From Piper betle (Eukaryota > Streptophyta > Magnoliopsida > Piperales > Piperaceae), in NCBI GenBank assembly GCA_033002965.1, contig JAURVB010008567.1, positions 1 to 64,000 on the forward strand: 64,000 nucleotides of DNA, read 5' to 3'. Shown one piece after another: positions 9,803-22,650 of the stretch. A model generated the notes under the pieces. It had not been told where the DNA came from. It saw only the letters and a program-made list of their open reading frames with translations, and did not search any database. Positions within the stretch are counted from its first letter, which is position 1, and every line of letters starts with the position of its first letter. Both the position numbers and the translations under genes were made by a program.

Positions 9803-12686
9803 AATGGCTACAATTATATTACAATATGGAAGAACATGGCGATTACATGTCTAAAATACGGTACACTTAAAAATAACTCTACGGTATTACATTTTTATGT
9901 GATGAATTCCAATATTGTAATCTGGGCACACGTGTGTGTGTGCCATGTAGTTCTGTGCCCAAGAAGAACAGTTTTTTCATGAACTATTTAGATGAATGTG
10001 CAGCACATCCTCCAATATATGCCCGTTTCCAGATCGAAAAATTTGGAACACTTCTTCCAATACAAGGATATGCATGCAGCAAGTATCTATGATAAAAATT
10101 GCTATACATTAACAACATTAGAGAAGGTCAGCTCCATATATAATGGTATCTAGTTCAGAGAAGCGAGTCTTACATTGATCGAAGTGTATAGTAAATATAA
10201 ACATGATCTTTTTAATATGTCCCTTATTAGGAAGATAAGGGACAGGTTTCATGTGGCGTTCATCTCACATGACCACTAATAACACAGCCTATGACAACCA
10301 GAAAATGATCAGATATGTTTCAAAACTTTCTGGCCAATAATTCGTGCTAGATCAACATCAAAAATTTAAAGTTGTAAAAAGAGGAAATAAATGGATTGAA
10401 TTTAACTGATCACAAATATTTCATCTAAAAAATATTGTTTGTCATGCGATTTGATGGGTAAATCCCATTTTTTTCAAACATATTGACTTGAGGTTTTTGT
10501 CTCCAACACATAATTCCAAAAAACCAAGGAGACTTTTAGTATCTCTCCTCCTCTAGTTAGACTGGCCCTGATCAGGACCCTTTTATTTACTCGAAAAAAG
10601 ATTCATCATTCCTAATGCATATATACACTCTAAATAATATATATATACTGTTCCTCACAAGAACATTCCATTATTTTATTCATGGGTTTGGAAAAACCGG
10701 GTTGAAAATTAATATCTCAGCTGCTACCATTGATACCTTCAAGTACCATTTGAACTGGATATTATAATGAATATTCAAGTATATAATAATTAAATGCTGG
10801 AAAAAATTTTAAATATAAAGCGTGGCTTTCTTAATGTGATCTGCAGCTTATCCTATTCTCCCCCTCCTTACTTTCTTTACTCTTGTGACTTCCACAAGCA
10901 TATTATTTCTTATTTATAAATAAGTAGAACCCTTAAATATATAGTTAGTCGTAGGGCTGAGACTAACATATAATTAAACTGCATAAACTTGATCCAAAAT
11001 TTTGGCAGGTCGTCGCGTCTGTACACATGATCATTTATCCGCATCTGCACTCTCATGTAATTTTCATCTTCTAATTTTAGATAGCTAGTGACTTCATTAT
11101 CACGTTTTATTATAATATGAACGACCATGTTTGTCCATGCTTTATACCTCCAATATATATACTTTAGAATTTAATTAGACACCAACATATATATTTAAGT
11201 AGACAGATATCTCATAATCAAAGGTCGTAGTTATGCTTGCGTACTGTTTAATCCAAATATTTATACAGTTCGTCGCGTTTGTATCCGATGATAATATATA
11301 TTCAACAGGTGGTGAACTGTGAGCTATACGATTTTAATACCCATACTCGTGGAACAGCATCAAGGCCTTGTAGAATTTATTTTGGAACCAAGCAGACCAC
11401 GCACTCTATTATTAGGCTAAAAAATTGGAGCGTAGAATTTAGAATTGGGAATGGTTCTTCAGATTCTCAAGGGCCAATTCCCCACCGAACAAATGACTTG
11501 TTACCAAGGGCCATGTAAAGATTCCAATCCGTCCTTGACCTTGTTTCCTGCCTTCAACTTGTGCCCTCTAAATTTGGATGGTAACAATAACAACGCTGCT
11601 AGATTGCCCATAATAATATATCAAATTAGACTTGGTCTTTCATGCTTATGTAGCTCGGCGGATAATGTCTAAGCTGTTTATAAGTCATAACCAACCAAAA
11701 ATCACCAAATTAAGTAGTCGGCATTTGTATAATGGAGTTTAATTAGTAGAATAAACCTGTCGTCGCCAATCATTCACATATTCTTTTCAGTATATTCATC
11801 GAGAGTCAAGGTCTCGTGAGTATATCGTCTGCATCTGGCCACTAGGAGAAGGTAAACAGGGCATTTCATCTTTTCTTAATTGTTTCCTTTTTGTCTTTGT
11901 CGCACCAAAGAGGAGGAATTGCGTGGAAGCTATATATGTTAGTTAAAGAGAAGCAAACCCTTTTAGAAGCTCTAATATTTGATTTATAATCAGACATGGT
12001 ATCCGAATCATGTCTTGTCAGATGCTTAACCAGCTCTTGCGTAGACTTGTAGCCATCGATATGAGCTTATCACCAAGTTTGGAGCAGTGGTGGAGGCCGG
12101 CCTGCATGGGACCTGCAAGATAAGACGACTTCTTGCCGACCAAATTAATAATGTACATGGCATTGGGGGAAAATATAGAGAAAATGAAAAGAAAAGAAGG
12201 CACTTGGGCTCAGCAACCTTGTAATGTGTTAATCATTCATTAGTACGCTTTGAAAAAATAGTTCATATAATCCAATTTTAAGAAACAACGATTTCAATGC
12301 TCTCATACTCGACACGCCAAATCAAGAGTGAAGGCTTGTACTCCGTCATTATAAAAAGATGAATAAGGGCGACTAAAGAGAAATCTTGCTGTTGCCAACT
12401 GAGCTATCTATCTGTTGAAATTAAAACATGGGTATGGGAGGCGGTGGCAAGAGAAAGCGAGGATAGGTCATAACAACGATATATGTATCGGTTAATGTAG
12501 TATTGCAAAAATATGAAATACATTAAACACATTGTAGAATTGCGTTGTGGCTGACATTTAGAAAACTAAATTCGCATAATTAATGATGGAGGGAGAAATT
12601 TTAATTACTTGGCAGCACATCAGTGTTTGAATATTTAGCGGCTTATGTAACGCTGATATAACACATCAAATGTGACTCCAAAATTT

Positions 12687-12725
<39 letters not shown>
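12687..12725. repeat. Compound (TA)n(TG)n microsatellite
   Basis: Alternating TA passes directly into TG repeats. Confidence 0.9.
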
Positions 12726-13170
12726 AGTGCATTTGTTCAATGAAGAAGCGTTTGACATATTGCATTTGGATTAACATAAAATGTTGGCAATATTACGCGG
12801 TGAAGGTGACAACATATAAAAGTCTAAATCCTATATACGTCCTGACCCTTTTTCTTCCTACCGGGGAGAGTTGGTTTTTATGGAGATTTAAGGAGACAAA
12901 AGAATTAATTACTACAATTAAATGAGTTTTAAAAATTTTCTAAATTAAGAAGGTGATCGGACAGTGACTAAATAATGGTGTTTTGCCTGTGCTCTAATTG
13001 CGCGTCATGACTAATTAGTACTATTTTCGACTCCCATGGATGGAATTACAAGATGTGCCAATTATAAGGACCTTATAAGTTTCAATTTGGTGATATATAA
13101 ATTAATACTCATAATTATACAATTTACAAGTATCTTCTTTTATATAATCAAGACGAAATTGTTAGATATA

Positions 13171-13470
13171 CACTACAAAAAAGTGACTTTCTACAGGTCT
13201 TCTCCCTCCCAATTTTTAAAACTCTATTTTTTAATATTTAGAAATATATATTTGAAGGTGAGTTTGTGTTCATTTTCTAATTTTCTCCACCCAAAAAATA
13301 TTTTTTATTCTTAAAGTATAGAGAAAAGTGGAGTGGAGAAGAACAGGATGGATAAAAGTTTATCCACGTTTTTTGGTACGAAAAAATTCTTGAAAATGAA
13401 CACCCACTTTTAGAAATTTCAAGATATAGAAAAAAATCTAAACTTTTTACTCTTCTATGAAGATCACATA
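13171..13470 (+). mobile_element. CACTA-like MITE, copy 1
   Basis: It begins CACTACAAAAAAGTGACTTT, a typical plant CACTA terminus. The interior (GAGAAAAGTGGAGTGGAGAA; TTTTTTGG; TTGAAAATGAACA) matches the reverse complement of the copy ending at 45278. There is no coding capacity, and the right end is not clear. Confidence 0.65.
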
Positions 13471-13739
13471 TCCATTAATTTTTCAAATTAAATAAAATTA
13501 TTGTTATTCAACAATCTTTGTAATCTAATAGCTATATTTATTTAAGCTAATATATAAATAATCACACCAAATGATACTAATTAATTTTTAGTCCATTTTA
13601 TGAAAATTTTTATTAACGCCCATGAGGCACAGTACCCCTATTCAGGCCCCAATCGAATTTTTCAATAATAAAGGGGTTATGTTTCAAAAATACTAATGGC
13701 TCTAAAATGGAAAATGTTGGGCCTCGTTCTATTTTTAAG

Positions 13740-14111
13740 TATAGTTTTAAAATTCATTTTTACTCCAAAATTTTTCAAATTGAGTTGACTCAATTCAACT
13801 CATTGACTTTCCGAGTCAAACTCTTTGGATAATTCTGTACTAAATGATTTAGTAATTGACTCTTCAAGTCATGCCATAAAAATTATCAAAATATATTATT
13901 TTTATTTTAGATTACTTAAATTAATATTTTAAAGTAATGTAAATCATATTTTTATCAATTTCAATGGTCAAAAGTGCAATATATATTAACTTCATAAAAC
14001 TTTTTATTTACACAATTAAAATTTTAATGTATATAATTTTAAGTCGACTTTGATTTGACTCCTTTTCATGATATACCGAATCAAATATGAGTTTTGAGTT
14101 TTTAAACTATA
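13740..14111 (+). mobile_element. MITE family A, copy 2
   Basis: This copy has the clearest termini: TATAGTTTTAAAA at the left and TTTTTAAACTATA at the right, perfect complements over about 11 bases. The body aligns along its full length with the copies at 2288, 35614 and 42345. Confidence 0.7.
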
Positions 14112-15339
14112 ATTCTAACAAATCGTACTGGATAGCTAATTGAAATACCTATGCCATGATGATCATGGGCAGCTTATCTCTAATTGGCCCCGAGCCCCAA
14201 AACAGTGCAGTCTTTCCTGACCAAATCAAGGATTTGGGGCTTCTTGCTACATCAAAAAAGAGATTATGTCTTTTTTCTTTTCTTTCTTATTTTTTGATTT
14301 TAAAATCAGTAATTTCATTTTCATTATATTCAAAAGATGAATATCAAAATAGTCAAGAAATGGTTTTTCAAAAGATCTTTCTTTGAGTTATTAAGAAAAA
14401 AAAGAAAATATAATCAATTTAAAAAATGAATTCAAATTATTATTACAAACTATCACTTATATTTTACATGCAAGAAGCTACCTGGCTCCCATCACAAGAA
14501 CGTATACACCGATGTATGGAGATCATTGAAATCATGCGAGAACTAAGCGTGATCTCATTAGCTTGACAATAAGATCCACAAGTACTTTGTCCAAACACTT
14601 GCTAAGGCAATGTGATAATTCCTACTTAGTCCTGTAACGTCTTTTAAGAAGTTGCGTTATTTCCATGTCTAATACCTATTTTTGTAGAATTCGCTATATT
14701 AGTACAGATGTGTTTTAAATTTTGAATTTGGTTTATCACTTTTAAAGATATGATAAAATCCATCAATTTACACTAATGATGCTAAACTGGAAATCTTGCA
14801 AAACTTTCTCACAAAACTTTCGCACCACGATAGGGAAAGTTAATCTTGGCCCGTATGCTATCCCCAGGCCGCGACCTTTTTGGCTTGTGGCTGAGCAGCA
14901 ACTTGACGTCCCTAGTCCATCCAGCCATCTAACACGGAACTAGGTTGCTAGGTTGCTCTGATACTGTTTGCTGCGGCACTTGGCCAAAGTGCAACGTACT
15001 GGGCTAAGTCATTTTCTTTAAAATGGGTACCCCAAAAGTTGAGATCGCTAGTCTATTCCCACTTAGAAATGAAGATCTTCTCCCAGTAAGTATTAGATGT
15101 GGGACTAAGGTGAGGGATCTCACGACTTGTCCACAAGTCAAGTTTGAGAATGTATTGGTGGCATAGAATGAAACAAATTGTGGGAAACTTTGTTTTAAGG
15201 TGTTTGACTTGTCAACAAGTCATGTTTGAGCATGTTGAGCCAGGTATGTTTTGGATTTTGAATTTTCGCATCGGCTGTCGATGAAGTTGTGTGACTTATA
15301 TATATGCTATTAGAAAAATCTCATTCCTTAAGTTCACTT

Positions 15340-16440
15340 TTGGACTATGAAAGATCTGAGAAATCTATTTTAAGCCTCTTTTGGGGGCCCAAAAGGCCCA
15401 TCAAGGTAGACAACATCAACCTCTTGACATTTCTTTATGGAAATGGGTTAATATTGCACATGACTATGTAGTGGGATTACCAAAGATGAAGAAGAATCAT
15501 GATGCGATATGGGTGGTGATTGATAGACTCACTAAATTAGCATATTTTATTCCAGTGAGAATGAGTATATACATGTACGAGACACCGATATCCATAATTT
15601 CTGATTAAGATGCAAGATTTACCTCAAAGTCTTGGAAGGCATTTAAACAAGCAACAAGGACAAAGTTGAAGTTTAGTACGACATTTCATCCTCGGAGTGA
15701 TGGTCAATTCAAGCAAACAATTCATATCCTAGAAGATTTACTTTATTCATGTGTTTTGGAGTGACAAAGGAGTTGGGGAGAACTATTTACCACTACCGGA
15801 ATTTACTTATAATAATACTTATCAATCCACTATTGGGATGACATCTTTCGAAATATTATATAGAAGACCATGTCGATAGCCATCTTGTTGGGTGGATATG
15901 AAAGATCTGGTATTAGTAGGTCTAAAGTTGATTGAAATATTGGTTTAAGAAAAAGAATGAATGAAACTCTACTCCGGCAAAAGTCCTATGTAATTGCTAG
16001 AAGAAGGCGATTATAGTTTCAAGTGGGTGACAATGTATTCCTTAAGATTTCTCCCATGAAGGGCATTATGCGATTTAGAAAATCCATGAAACTAAGGCCT
16101 AAATTTGTTGGACCGTTTAAGATTCCTAAAATAGTGGGAGGAATACGTCCAACTTAAAGAGATATATGTTGAATAAATGCCATATTTTGAACTATGATGA
16201 AGTGAAACTTCAAGATGATATGTCTTATATTTAGAAACCCCTTAAAGATCCTATACGAGAAAAAATAGTACTACATCAAGACTATTCCCATGGTTAAGTT
16301 TCCATGAAGAAATCATGCATTTGATGAGGCTACAAGGGAAATGGAAGCAGATATGAAGTCCAATTATCCCGAATTATTTTCTTAGTTATTGTGAATTTAT
16401 GAATAAAATTCCCTTTAATGGGGAGAGAATGCAATAATGC
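15340..16440 (+). pseudogene. Ty3/gypsy (chromovirus/Tekay-like) pol relic, integrase to end of pol
   Basis: Reading frames on the plus strand resemble the integrase core and C-terminal part of plant Ty3/gypsy pol. Recognisable pieces are WKWVNIAHDYVVGLPK and KNHDAIWVVIDRLTK (about 15435-15540), a segment like KLKFSTTFHP (about 15664), a YNNTYQSTIGMTSF-like segment (about 15810-15850), an SPMKGIMRF-like segment (about 16050) and HILNYDEVKL (about 16180). The end, near 16400-16430, resembles the usual end of Tekay pol before the polypurine tract. Stops and frameshifts break it several times, and no reverse transcriptase was found upstream. It is an old dead copy. Confidence 0.75.
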
Positions 16441-17340
16441 ATATTTTTATATATTATTATTATATGAACTCATACCCCTACTACACTTCAACTTTGGTTC
16501 AATTAGTGTAAACTGATAGACTTAGTTGTATCTTTAAAAGTAATTAACCAAATTGAAGATCATTAAGTACATTTTCATTAATATATTATATTTTACCTTA
16601 ATAAGTATTGGATGTAGGACTAACTTAACTTTTTGAAAGATGTTATAATTTTCACATTTAATACTTATAGGGGTAAATTTTAATTTATTAATAGAAATGA
16701 ACTATAAATCTTCAATTTTATTAACTATTTTTGAATAAATGACTTATGTTCATTATATTATACTGTGGGTTGGGTTGTTATATATGATATCATATCAACC
16801 AGGTTAAGTATAAAATGGTAGTGTAGACTAGAAATGTAAGCTAAGCTGCAGTTACGGGCCAAAGAAGGGCGTAGGCTAAGGCTAGCGACGGGTAAATGTA
16901 GGAATTTTGAGGATAAAATTTTCTAATATTGGTACACTCTAATAATTTTAATTTAGTCTCGCATTTAATATCTACTAGGATAATATATGACTTATTAATA
17001 GAATAGATTATAGATCTTTAATTTCGGTTAACCATTTTTGAAGAAATGATTTAGGCTGATTAAATTGCACTTTAGCTCGGTTCGTTACACACAATATAAT
17101 TTGCACAAAAGAAACCTAATTAAGATGTTAATACTCTTTAACTATGTGAAGCTATACATTTAAAACCTTAACACACATCAACAAATACATGAGCATACAT
17201 GTAACAACCCTTGCCAAGAATTTTATATAAACTGATATCATCTCTTCAATCGTGGTTAAATTAAATTGAGGGTTAATAATCTAAAATGCCGGATCTTAGC
17301 TCAGTGCGTAAATATTAAACATGTTTGGGTCTTACAATAC
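16441..17340. repeat. Decayed LTR-like repeats
   Basis: Several diverged copies of one motif set are present. They include a TTTTTGAATAAATGACTTA-like block, an ATTAATAGAA block and a block like CTAATAAGTATTGGATGTAGG. The same motif set occurs near 18030-18150, 32720-33090 and 43005-43460. It resembles ends of old gypsy LTRs and follows the pol relic directly, so it may be what is left of its 3' LTR. Confidence 0.4.
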
Positions 17341-18332
17341 ACAGATAGGATTCATACTACACATTCATCAAAAAGAATTAGCTACGACATTGCGTTAAGT
17401 TATATATAATATATATCAACTTTTGTAATTGAAACTAACATGCAAATGACACATATCACTTAAACACCATAACTCATTTGTGTGAAACATTAAATTAACC
17501 CTAGCCTTTTCTCAATCCTAACTTCATTAATATAACATGCAAATATAAGCATTGCTATACTAAAAAAATATATTTCAAAATAAATCAAATCATCTTCATC
17601 ATATGCAAAAACGTAATTTTCGTCCAATGCCTTGGAGAATGATAGGCACATTTTGGATCTCTTTAAGCCAAACCAAACTAAAAGGTCATTCCCTGAGCAC
17701 TTTGTTGATGTCTCTTTTATATTGTTTTCCAGTACTACAATTATACTATATTCCCATAAGAAGAATTATGTAACCACATCTACTATCGATCAAAGTAAAA
17801 ATTAGAATTATACTAATAATGATATAATTATGATCAACTTAAATTAATTTCTTTTAAAGAAATAACTAAACCTATCTATTTACATTTGGGTGGTCAAGTC
17901 AATATAAACGGCATGAGAATCATTTCGAGACCATAGTGAATGATGAATTATAAAAGACATGCACTGCCTAATGAGCCAAGTTTATATAGGAATTACAAAT
18001 ATAGAATATTTTAAATATAGGTGAAATGTGAGATCTTCCAAATAATTAATCTAATATATTACCTATTGGGTAAGATTTAATAAATTAACGGAGATGTAGT
18101 TATAATCAATTTTAATTAACCAATTTTAGTTAACCCCATTTTTGAATAAATTTGGCCCATTTGTTTTCACTTGGGTCTGGTCAGGTACAAATTATATCTC
18201 ATATTATTTACCTTGATAATGTTACAGTAAGAAAATAATTAGAGAAGATCAATTGTGCTTTATGTATGTATGCGTGTATATCTTTGCAATCTGCTAGCCG
18301 TGCTAATCAATCAATTATTAATCATCAATCAA

Positions 18333-19363
18333 TCTATATATAATAAGGGAGTGATTTTTGACAAGTGCGCCATTTTCAACGAGGGATTAGCAAATGGCTA
18401 ATTGTGATTGGTTATAATTATAATAAACTATTTTAAAAATAATTTTAGATCTTATTGAGTTATTTTGTAATCTCTATAAAATAAAATCTAATCTTTAAGA
18501 ATCTTTTAAATCTTATTAATTTATATTGTTATTTTCGTAATTATTTAATTAAATAAATTATAAATATGAAAAAGATGGAAAAACTTATCTTTTAGATTTT
18601 TACAAAATCTTATTAATATTATTAATTTCAGAATTTTTAATTAATAAACTTAGAAATGGGATAGATGGAGTGAAGAGTTCGTAAACACATATTAATGTTA
18701 TTATTTTTGTATTTTTTTAATTCATTAAATTTAAAATATAATTAAGATGGAAAATCTTATCAATATTTTTTTCAAATCCTATTAATTTATATGGTTATTT
18801 CCGAATTATTTAATTAAATAAATTACAAAAATGATAAAGATAGAAAAATAAATCTTTTAGATTTTTACAAAATCTTATTAATATTATTAATTTCGGAATT
18901 TTTAATTAATTAAAATAGAAATTGGATAAAGATGAAAAATAGTTAATAAATACATGTTTAATATTACTATTTTTGTAAAATTTTAATTAATTACATGAAA
19001 GGTGTAATTAAGATGGAAAATCTTATCAATCTTTTCAAATTCTATTAATTTATATGGATATTTTCCGAATTATTTAATTAAATAAATTAGAAACATGATA
19101 AAGATGGATAAATTAATCTTTTTGATTTAAAAAGTATAATATAATATAAATGAATTTATATAGATTTTAGGAGCAAGTTTTGTTTAATATGATATATATT
19201 AAGAAATAGATTTGGATTTGATAGCACGATTTATACGTAATATGAAAAGAAGATGATAACAATTTATTATAATTAATAAAAATAATAAAAATTAAAATAT
19301 AATATTTAAGTATAATAATAGAAAAGATATACAACCTCGTGCACCGGACGGGTAAACCCCTAG
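18333..19363 (+). mobile_element. Non-autonomous Helitron (1.03 kb)
   Basis: It begins TCTATATATAATAAGGGAG and ends ACGGGTAAACCCCTAG. A short hairpin (CC-T-CGT / ACGGG around GCACCGG) stands 11 bases before the end. The element sits between A (18332) and T (19364), as Helitron insertion predicts. The 3' end closely fits the common plant form CCCGTGC...GCACGGG...CTAGT. No Rep/helicase frame is present, so it needs a helper. The interior contains a ~262-bp tandem repeat. Confidence 0.8.
18500..19115. repeat. ~262-bp tandem repeat inside the Helitron
   Basis: A block with TTAATTTATAT, a TTATTTCCGAATTATTTAA-like stretch and TAAATAAATTA recurs near 18518, 18779 and 19043, each time followed by an ATGATAAAGATGGA-like stretch. 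There are about 2.3 copies, with period 261-264. Confidence 0.7.
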
Positions 19364-19979
19364 TTTGGATAGAAGAATACATTAAAATAGTCAAAACATT
19401 ACCCTCACATGGAAGGATTCAAAACCACAAAGATCACTCCATCCAAACATGTTCAAGTTGAGTTATACATTTACATATGAACATCATATCAAAGTGCACT
19501 TGGGCAGCATTTTGCCGAAGGTGGCCGGGAATGTGAACCTTTTCCTGAAGAAGATGCATTATAAATTAGGGAAAGCGTTCACTAGCTAGTAGTAGTAGGT
19601 AGTTCAAGGACCACACGGTCGGAGAAGACGACTCAGGAAACGAAGCTATCCGGTGTGGACCTAATAGTGACGGCTCCAATTTGGCTTCCCGATCAATCTG
19701 GAACCCCTCGCGTCACTGCTGTTTGCCAAACCCGGGGACCATCCACAAGGACGAGGTCGTTCCTGGTAGTCAGAGGCTAGCTAGAGGTATAGGGAGAATT
19801 TCGGAGTCACCAAAGGTCGAGGTGGCCGCGGCGACAAGATCCATAGAACAGACCCTCCACCAATGGGCAGTGCTATCCTCTAGCGGAGCTCCAAATATTG
19901 TGGAAGAGGCACGGGAGACTGGTATTCAAATGTAAAAAACTGGTCTCGGAAGGGCTGCTAATGCGGTAGTTGTGGCTAT
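19364..19979. other. Unexplained, GC-richer block, no gene called
   Basis: From about 19500 to 19935 the base composition is clearly more GC-rich than its neighbours, and an 84-codon open frame runs 19681-19935. I recognise no domain. It could be a decayed gene fragment or a piece of retroelement gag. Confidence 0.3.
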
Positions 19980-20561
19980 GGGTGCTAATCGAGCTGATTG
20001 AGCCGAACTCAACTTGAATGAGTTCGAAACTCGTTTGAAATCGACTCGAGATCAAACTGAATTTTGAACATTATCATCGAGTTCGACTCGAATATCTTTT
20101 ATACTCGACTTCAAACTTGAATACACTTAAACTGTTTAATTTTCTCGAACTCGAACCCAAGTTGTTCGTGAACTCGAAATGAAATTGGCTCTATTAAAAG
20201 TCAAAAGTCCTCACTTAAAAATTGGCTTGATTAAAAGTCAAAGCCCTTTCACTTAAAAATACAATCAATGTGAATTGAACCCACAACCTTGAGGTCATCA
20301 ACTTGAATACTTACCATCTTAACTATCTCACTTCTTTATTATTATATATATATATATATAATATAAAAATTATATTATTATATTATTTTATCGAGTCGAG
20401 TACGAGTTATAACCGAGTCGAGTCGAGTCGAACACGACCTTGCTCAAGCGCGGCTCGTAAGATTCGAGTTCGAGTTGAGTTCGAGCATTTAAATGTTGAG
20501 TTTCGAATTGAGTCAAGCCGAGCTAAACGCTAACTGCTCACGAGCTGACTTGCTCACCCTA
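19980..20561. mobile_element. hAT-like non-autonomous element with GAGTCGA-rich interior
   Basis: The left end GGGTGCTAATCGAGCTGA is matched by the reverse complement of the right end, AGGGTGAGCAAGTCAGCTCG (near 20542-20561). Both ends continue into sequence rich in GAGCCGA and GAACTCAA motifs. The interior has clustered CGAGTCGAGT. A (TA)n run lies at about 20343-20360. Target-site duplications are not clear. A short copy of the left end recurs at about 20739-20760. Confidence 0.55.
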
Positions 20562-20566
20562 GTGCA

Positions 20567-20698
20567 CTTACTTTCCCGACCATTTTTCAATTCCTTAAAT
20601 CACAATCTAAATGTTGTATTGTTGTTAGATTTCTTACTTTCCAGCCATTTTTCAATTCCTTAAATCACAATCTAAATGTTGTATTGTTGTTAGATTTC
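20567..20698. repeat. 66-bp tandem duplication
   Basis: Two nearly identical 66-base units, each starting CTTACTTTCC, lie head to tail. They differ at only a few bases near the start (CCGACC against AGCC), so the duplication is young. Confidence 0.9.
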
Positions 20699-22650
20699 TA
20701 TTAGTTTATTTAAATTAGCATATGTTGTCTGTGATTATCCGGGGTGCTAATCGAGCAAGCGAGCTGAGCGTGTTCCCTCCCATGAGAAAGCGTTCAGTCA
20801 CATTGACAGTCGTGAAGATATGAAGATAAACCAAGAGGTACGATGACATGAAGATAAACCAATAGGTACGACGAATTCGATGAGAATTTGTGGAATACGT
20901 GAAGAGACTCATTAGTGAGGATTCCAATGCTCTAGAAATAGTGTTTGGAGTTGGCTCTTCATTTCCAAGTGGTATTCATATCTCTCGTCTATAAATATGT
21001 GATTAGAGGTATGTATTCGGTGTGGTTTCCTTTTTGGGAAGTTCCATGGAGTGTTCTCCTTTAGGGGAGACTTGAGGGATTACAGACTTAGACAGGGTCA
21101 CTATTGGTAGTGCATGTGGGAGAAGAAAGTGAAATTGTTTGTTGTGAGGTGAAGATATGACTTCGGGTTCTTTGACAAGATCAATAGTGGCTAATTTCTT
21201 TTCTTTCTCTACCTTTGTCTGTAGATTGTAATTAGGAGTAGTGTTACTCTTTTGGGTGGAGTTTTCCACATTTGGGTAGAGTTTCTACTTTTATTGGGGT
21301 GAAGTTTTCTCACTTTGGTAGAATTTTCTACATGTGTTGGGGTAAAGTTTCACACTGTAGTAGAATTTTCTACATGTATTGGGTGGAGTTTTTTCACATA
21401 TAACGGGGAGTGTTTTCATTCATAAGGGGAGAGTTTGGAGAAGTTTTTCATCATCTCAAGTTGAAGTGGGGTCGTAATCCAGGGTGTGAGATTGATCCAT
21501 TTTTTCATTTGAGGTGTATGATATTTTTCTCAATTTCTCAAGAATTGTATCTTTCAGATCTTGTTATTGATCTGATTTAGGTTAGGAGACTTTTCTCAAA
21601 TTTTATTTCGATACTTGATTGTAATAGATTTTTTAATCAAAGTTGATCGAGTAGGTTGGTTTTTTTTTCTAAATTGGGAGGAAAGTTTCACATCCATTTT
21701 ATCTTAGCTGTCTCCTATTGATTTCATCGAGTAGGGGAAATATTTTCTGGCTCATTTTCGCTGGAGTGTATATTTCCCAACACCATGGAGGTGGAGGGGT
21801 CTATTTATAGAATTTCACCCCATGGTTGCTCCACAAATCATGGCAAAATATAATCACTTGTCTGCTCTTATCTTCTTCTTAATCATATATTCCTCCACCT
21901 ATTTAACTATTTATTAATAAATAAAGTCCAAATATTTTTATTAGATTAATACATTAATAGATTAGGGAAATAGTACTAAAACATATTTTTCTTGATAATG
22001 AGTTGTAGTTTGTCAAATCAACAAGTTAAAATATGACCTAATTTCGGTCACAATCATGCTACCAATATTTAACCACTTACGAACGGTGTTTGAGTCCATG
22101 ATCATTTTTAATATGTAGGGTGTGTAAGCAGTTCACCTTATCACAAATATCAATGTCTGACATCTATGGTTGATATCCTTGTGTAAGTCTATAAGACTTT
22201 CATGCATGATAGGAGTTTAAATGCCATTAGATGTCGCGACTATTTACAATGAACTAGCCAAGATATCATTCTTCGAGCTACTTATATTATACAAGTTATC
22301 ATTGAATAATTAGATAAACTATACATGTAAAACTTGGGCTTTTCGTTTGACGATTTTAATTTCGGTTTGATCTTGACCCAGAATGAGTTGTTTGCCTGAC
22401 CCTTTTGTCCCGTGCGTATACATGGTGTGGTATGTGCGAGTCATGACCTTAGTCTCCCCAGCACTCGGTGCCGCCGGATTGGACACTACATCATTGTGGC
22501 TCTTGTTTTTATTTTTTTAAAGTCTAAGTCTAGATAAGTTTAGGATTATGTTTTTTATACATCTAGATTGTTTGTCATGTGTATGGAACGCATTTCAGAC
22601 CATCGTAGCACCTGTAGGACTAACGACTCAGTTCCCAAGTTTGTAATGGC
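20699..22650. other. Intergenic, short imperfect repeats
   Basis: No gene was seen. Small direct repeats occur near 20815-20870 (GAAGATAAACCAA with GGTACGA) and 21265-21400 (TAGAATTTTCTACATGT with GGGTGGAG-like blocks). The latter resemble the leader of a decayed retroelement, but nothing decisive is present. Confidence 0.4.

Larger units (their letters stand above)
7820..13165. other. Intergenic, no gene seen
   Basis: AT-rich DNA upstream of the NPF gene. Open frames are under 160 codons, show no family resemblance and lack convincing splice partners. It contains (TA)n at about 9746-9800 and a (TA)n(TG)n tract at about 12687-12725. Confidence 0.55.

Noticed and set aside
9740..9982. 80-codon frame starting in (TA)n
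   Set aside because: The Ile-Tyr run is a microsatellite translation; nothing follows that looks coding.
14955..14975. GCTCTGATACTGTTTG as a primer-binding site
   Set aside because: It resembles the reverse complement of the methionine-tRNA site but is mutated, and no LTR end could be placed beside it in the right orientation.
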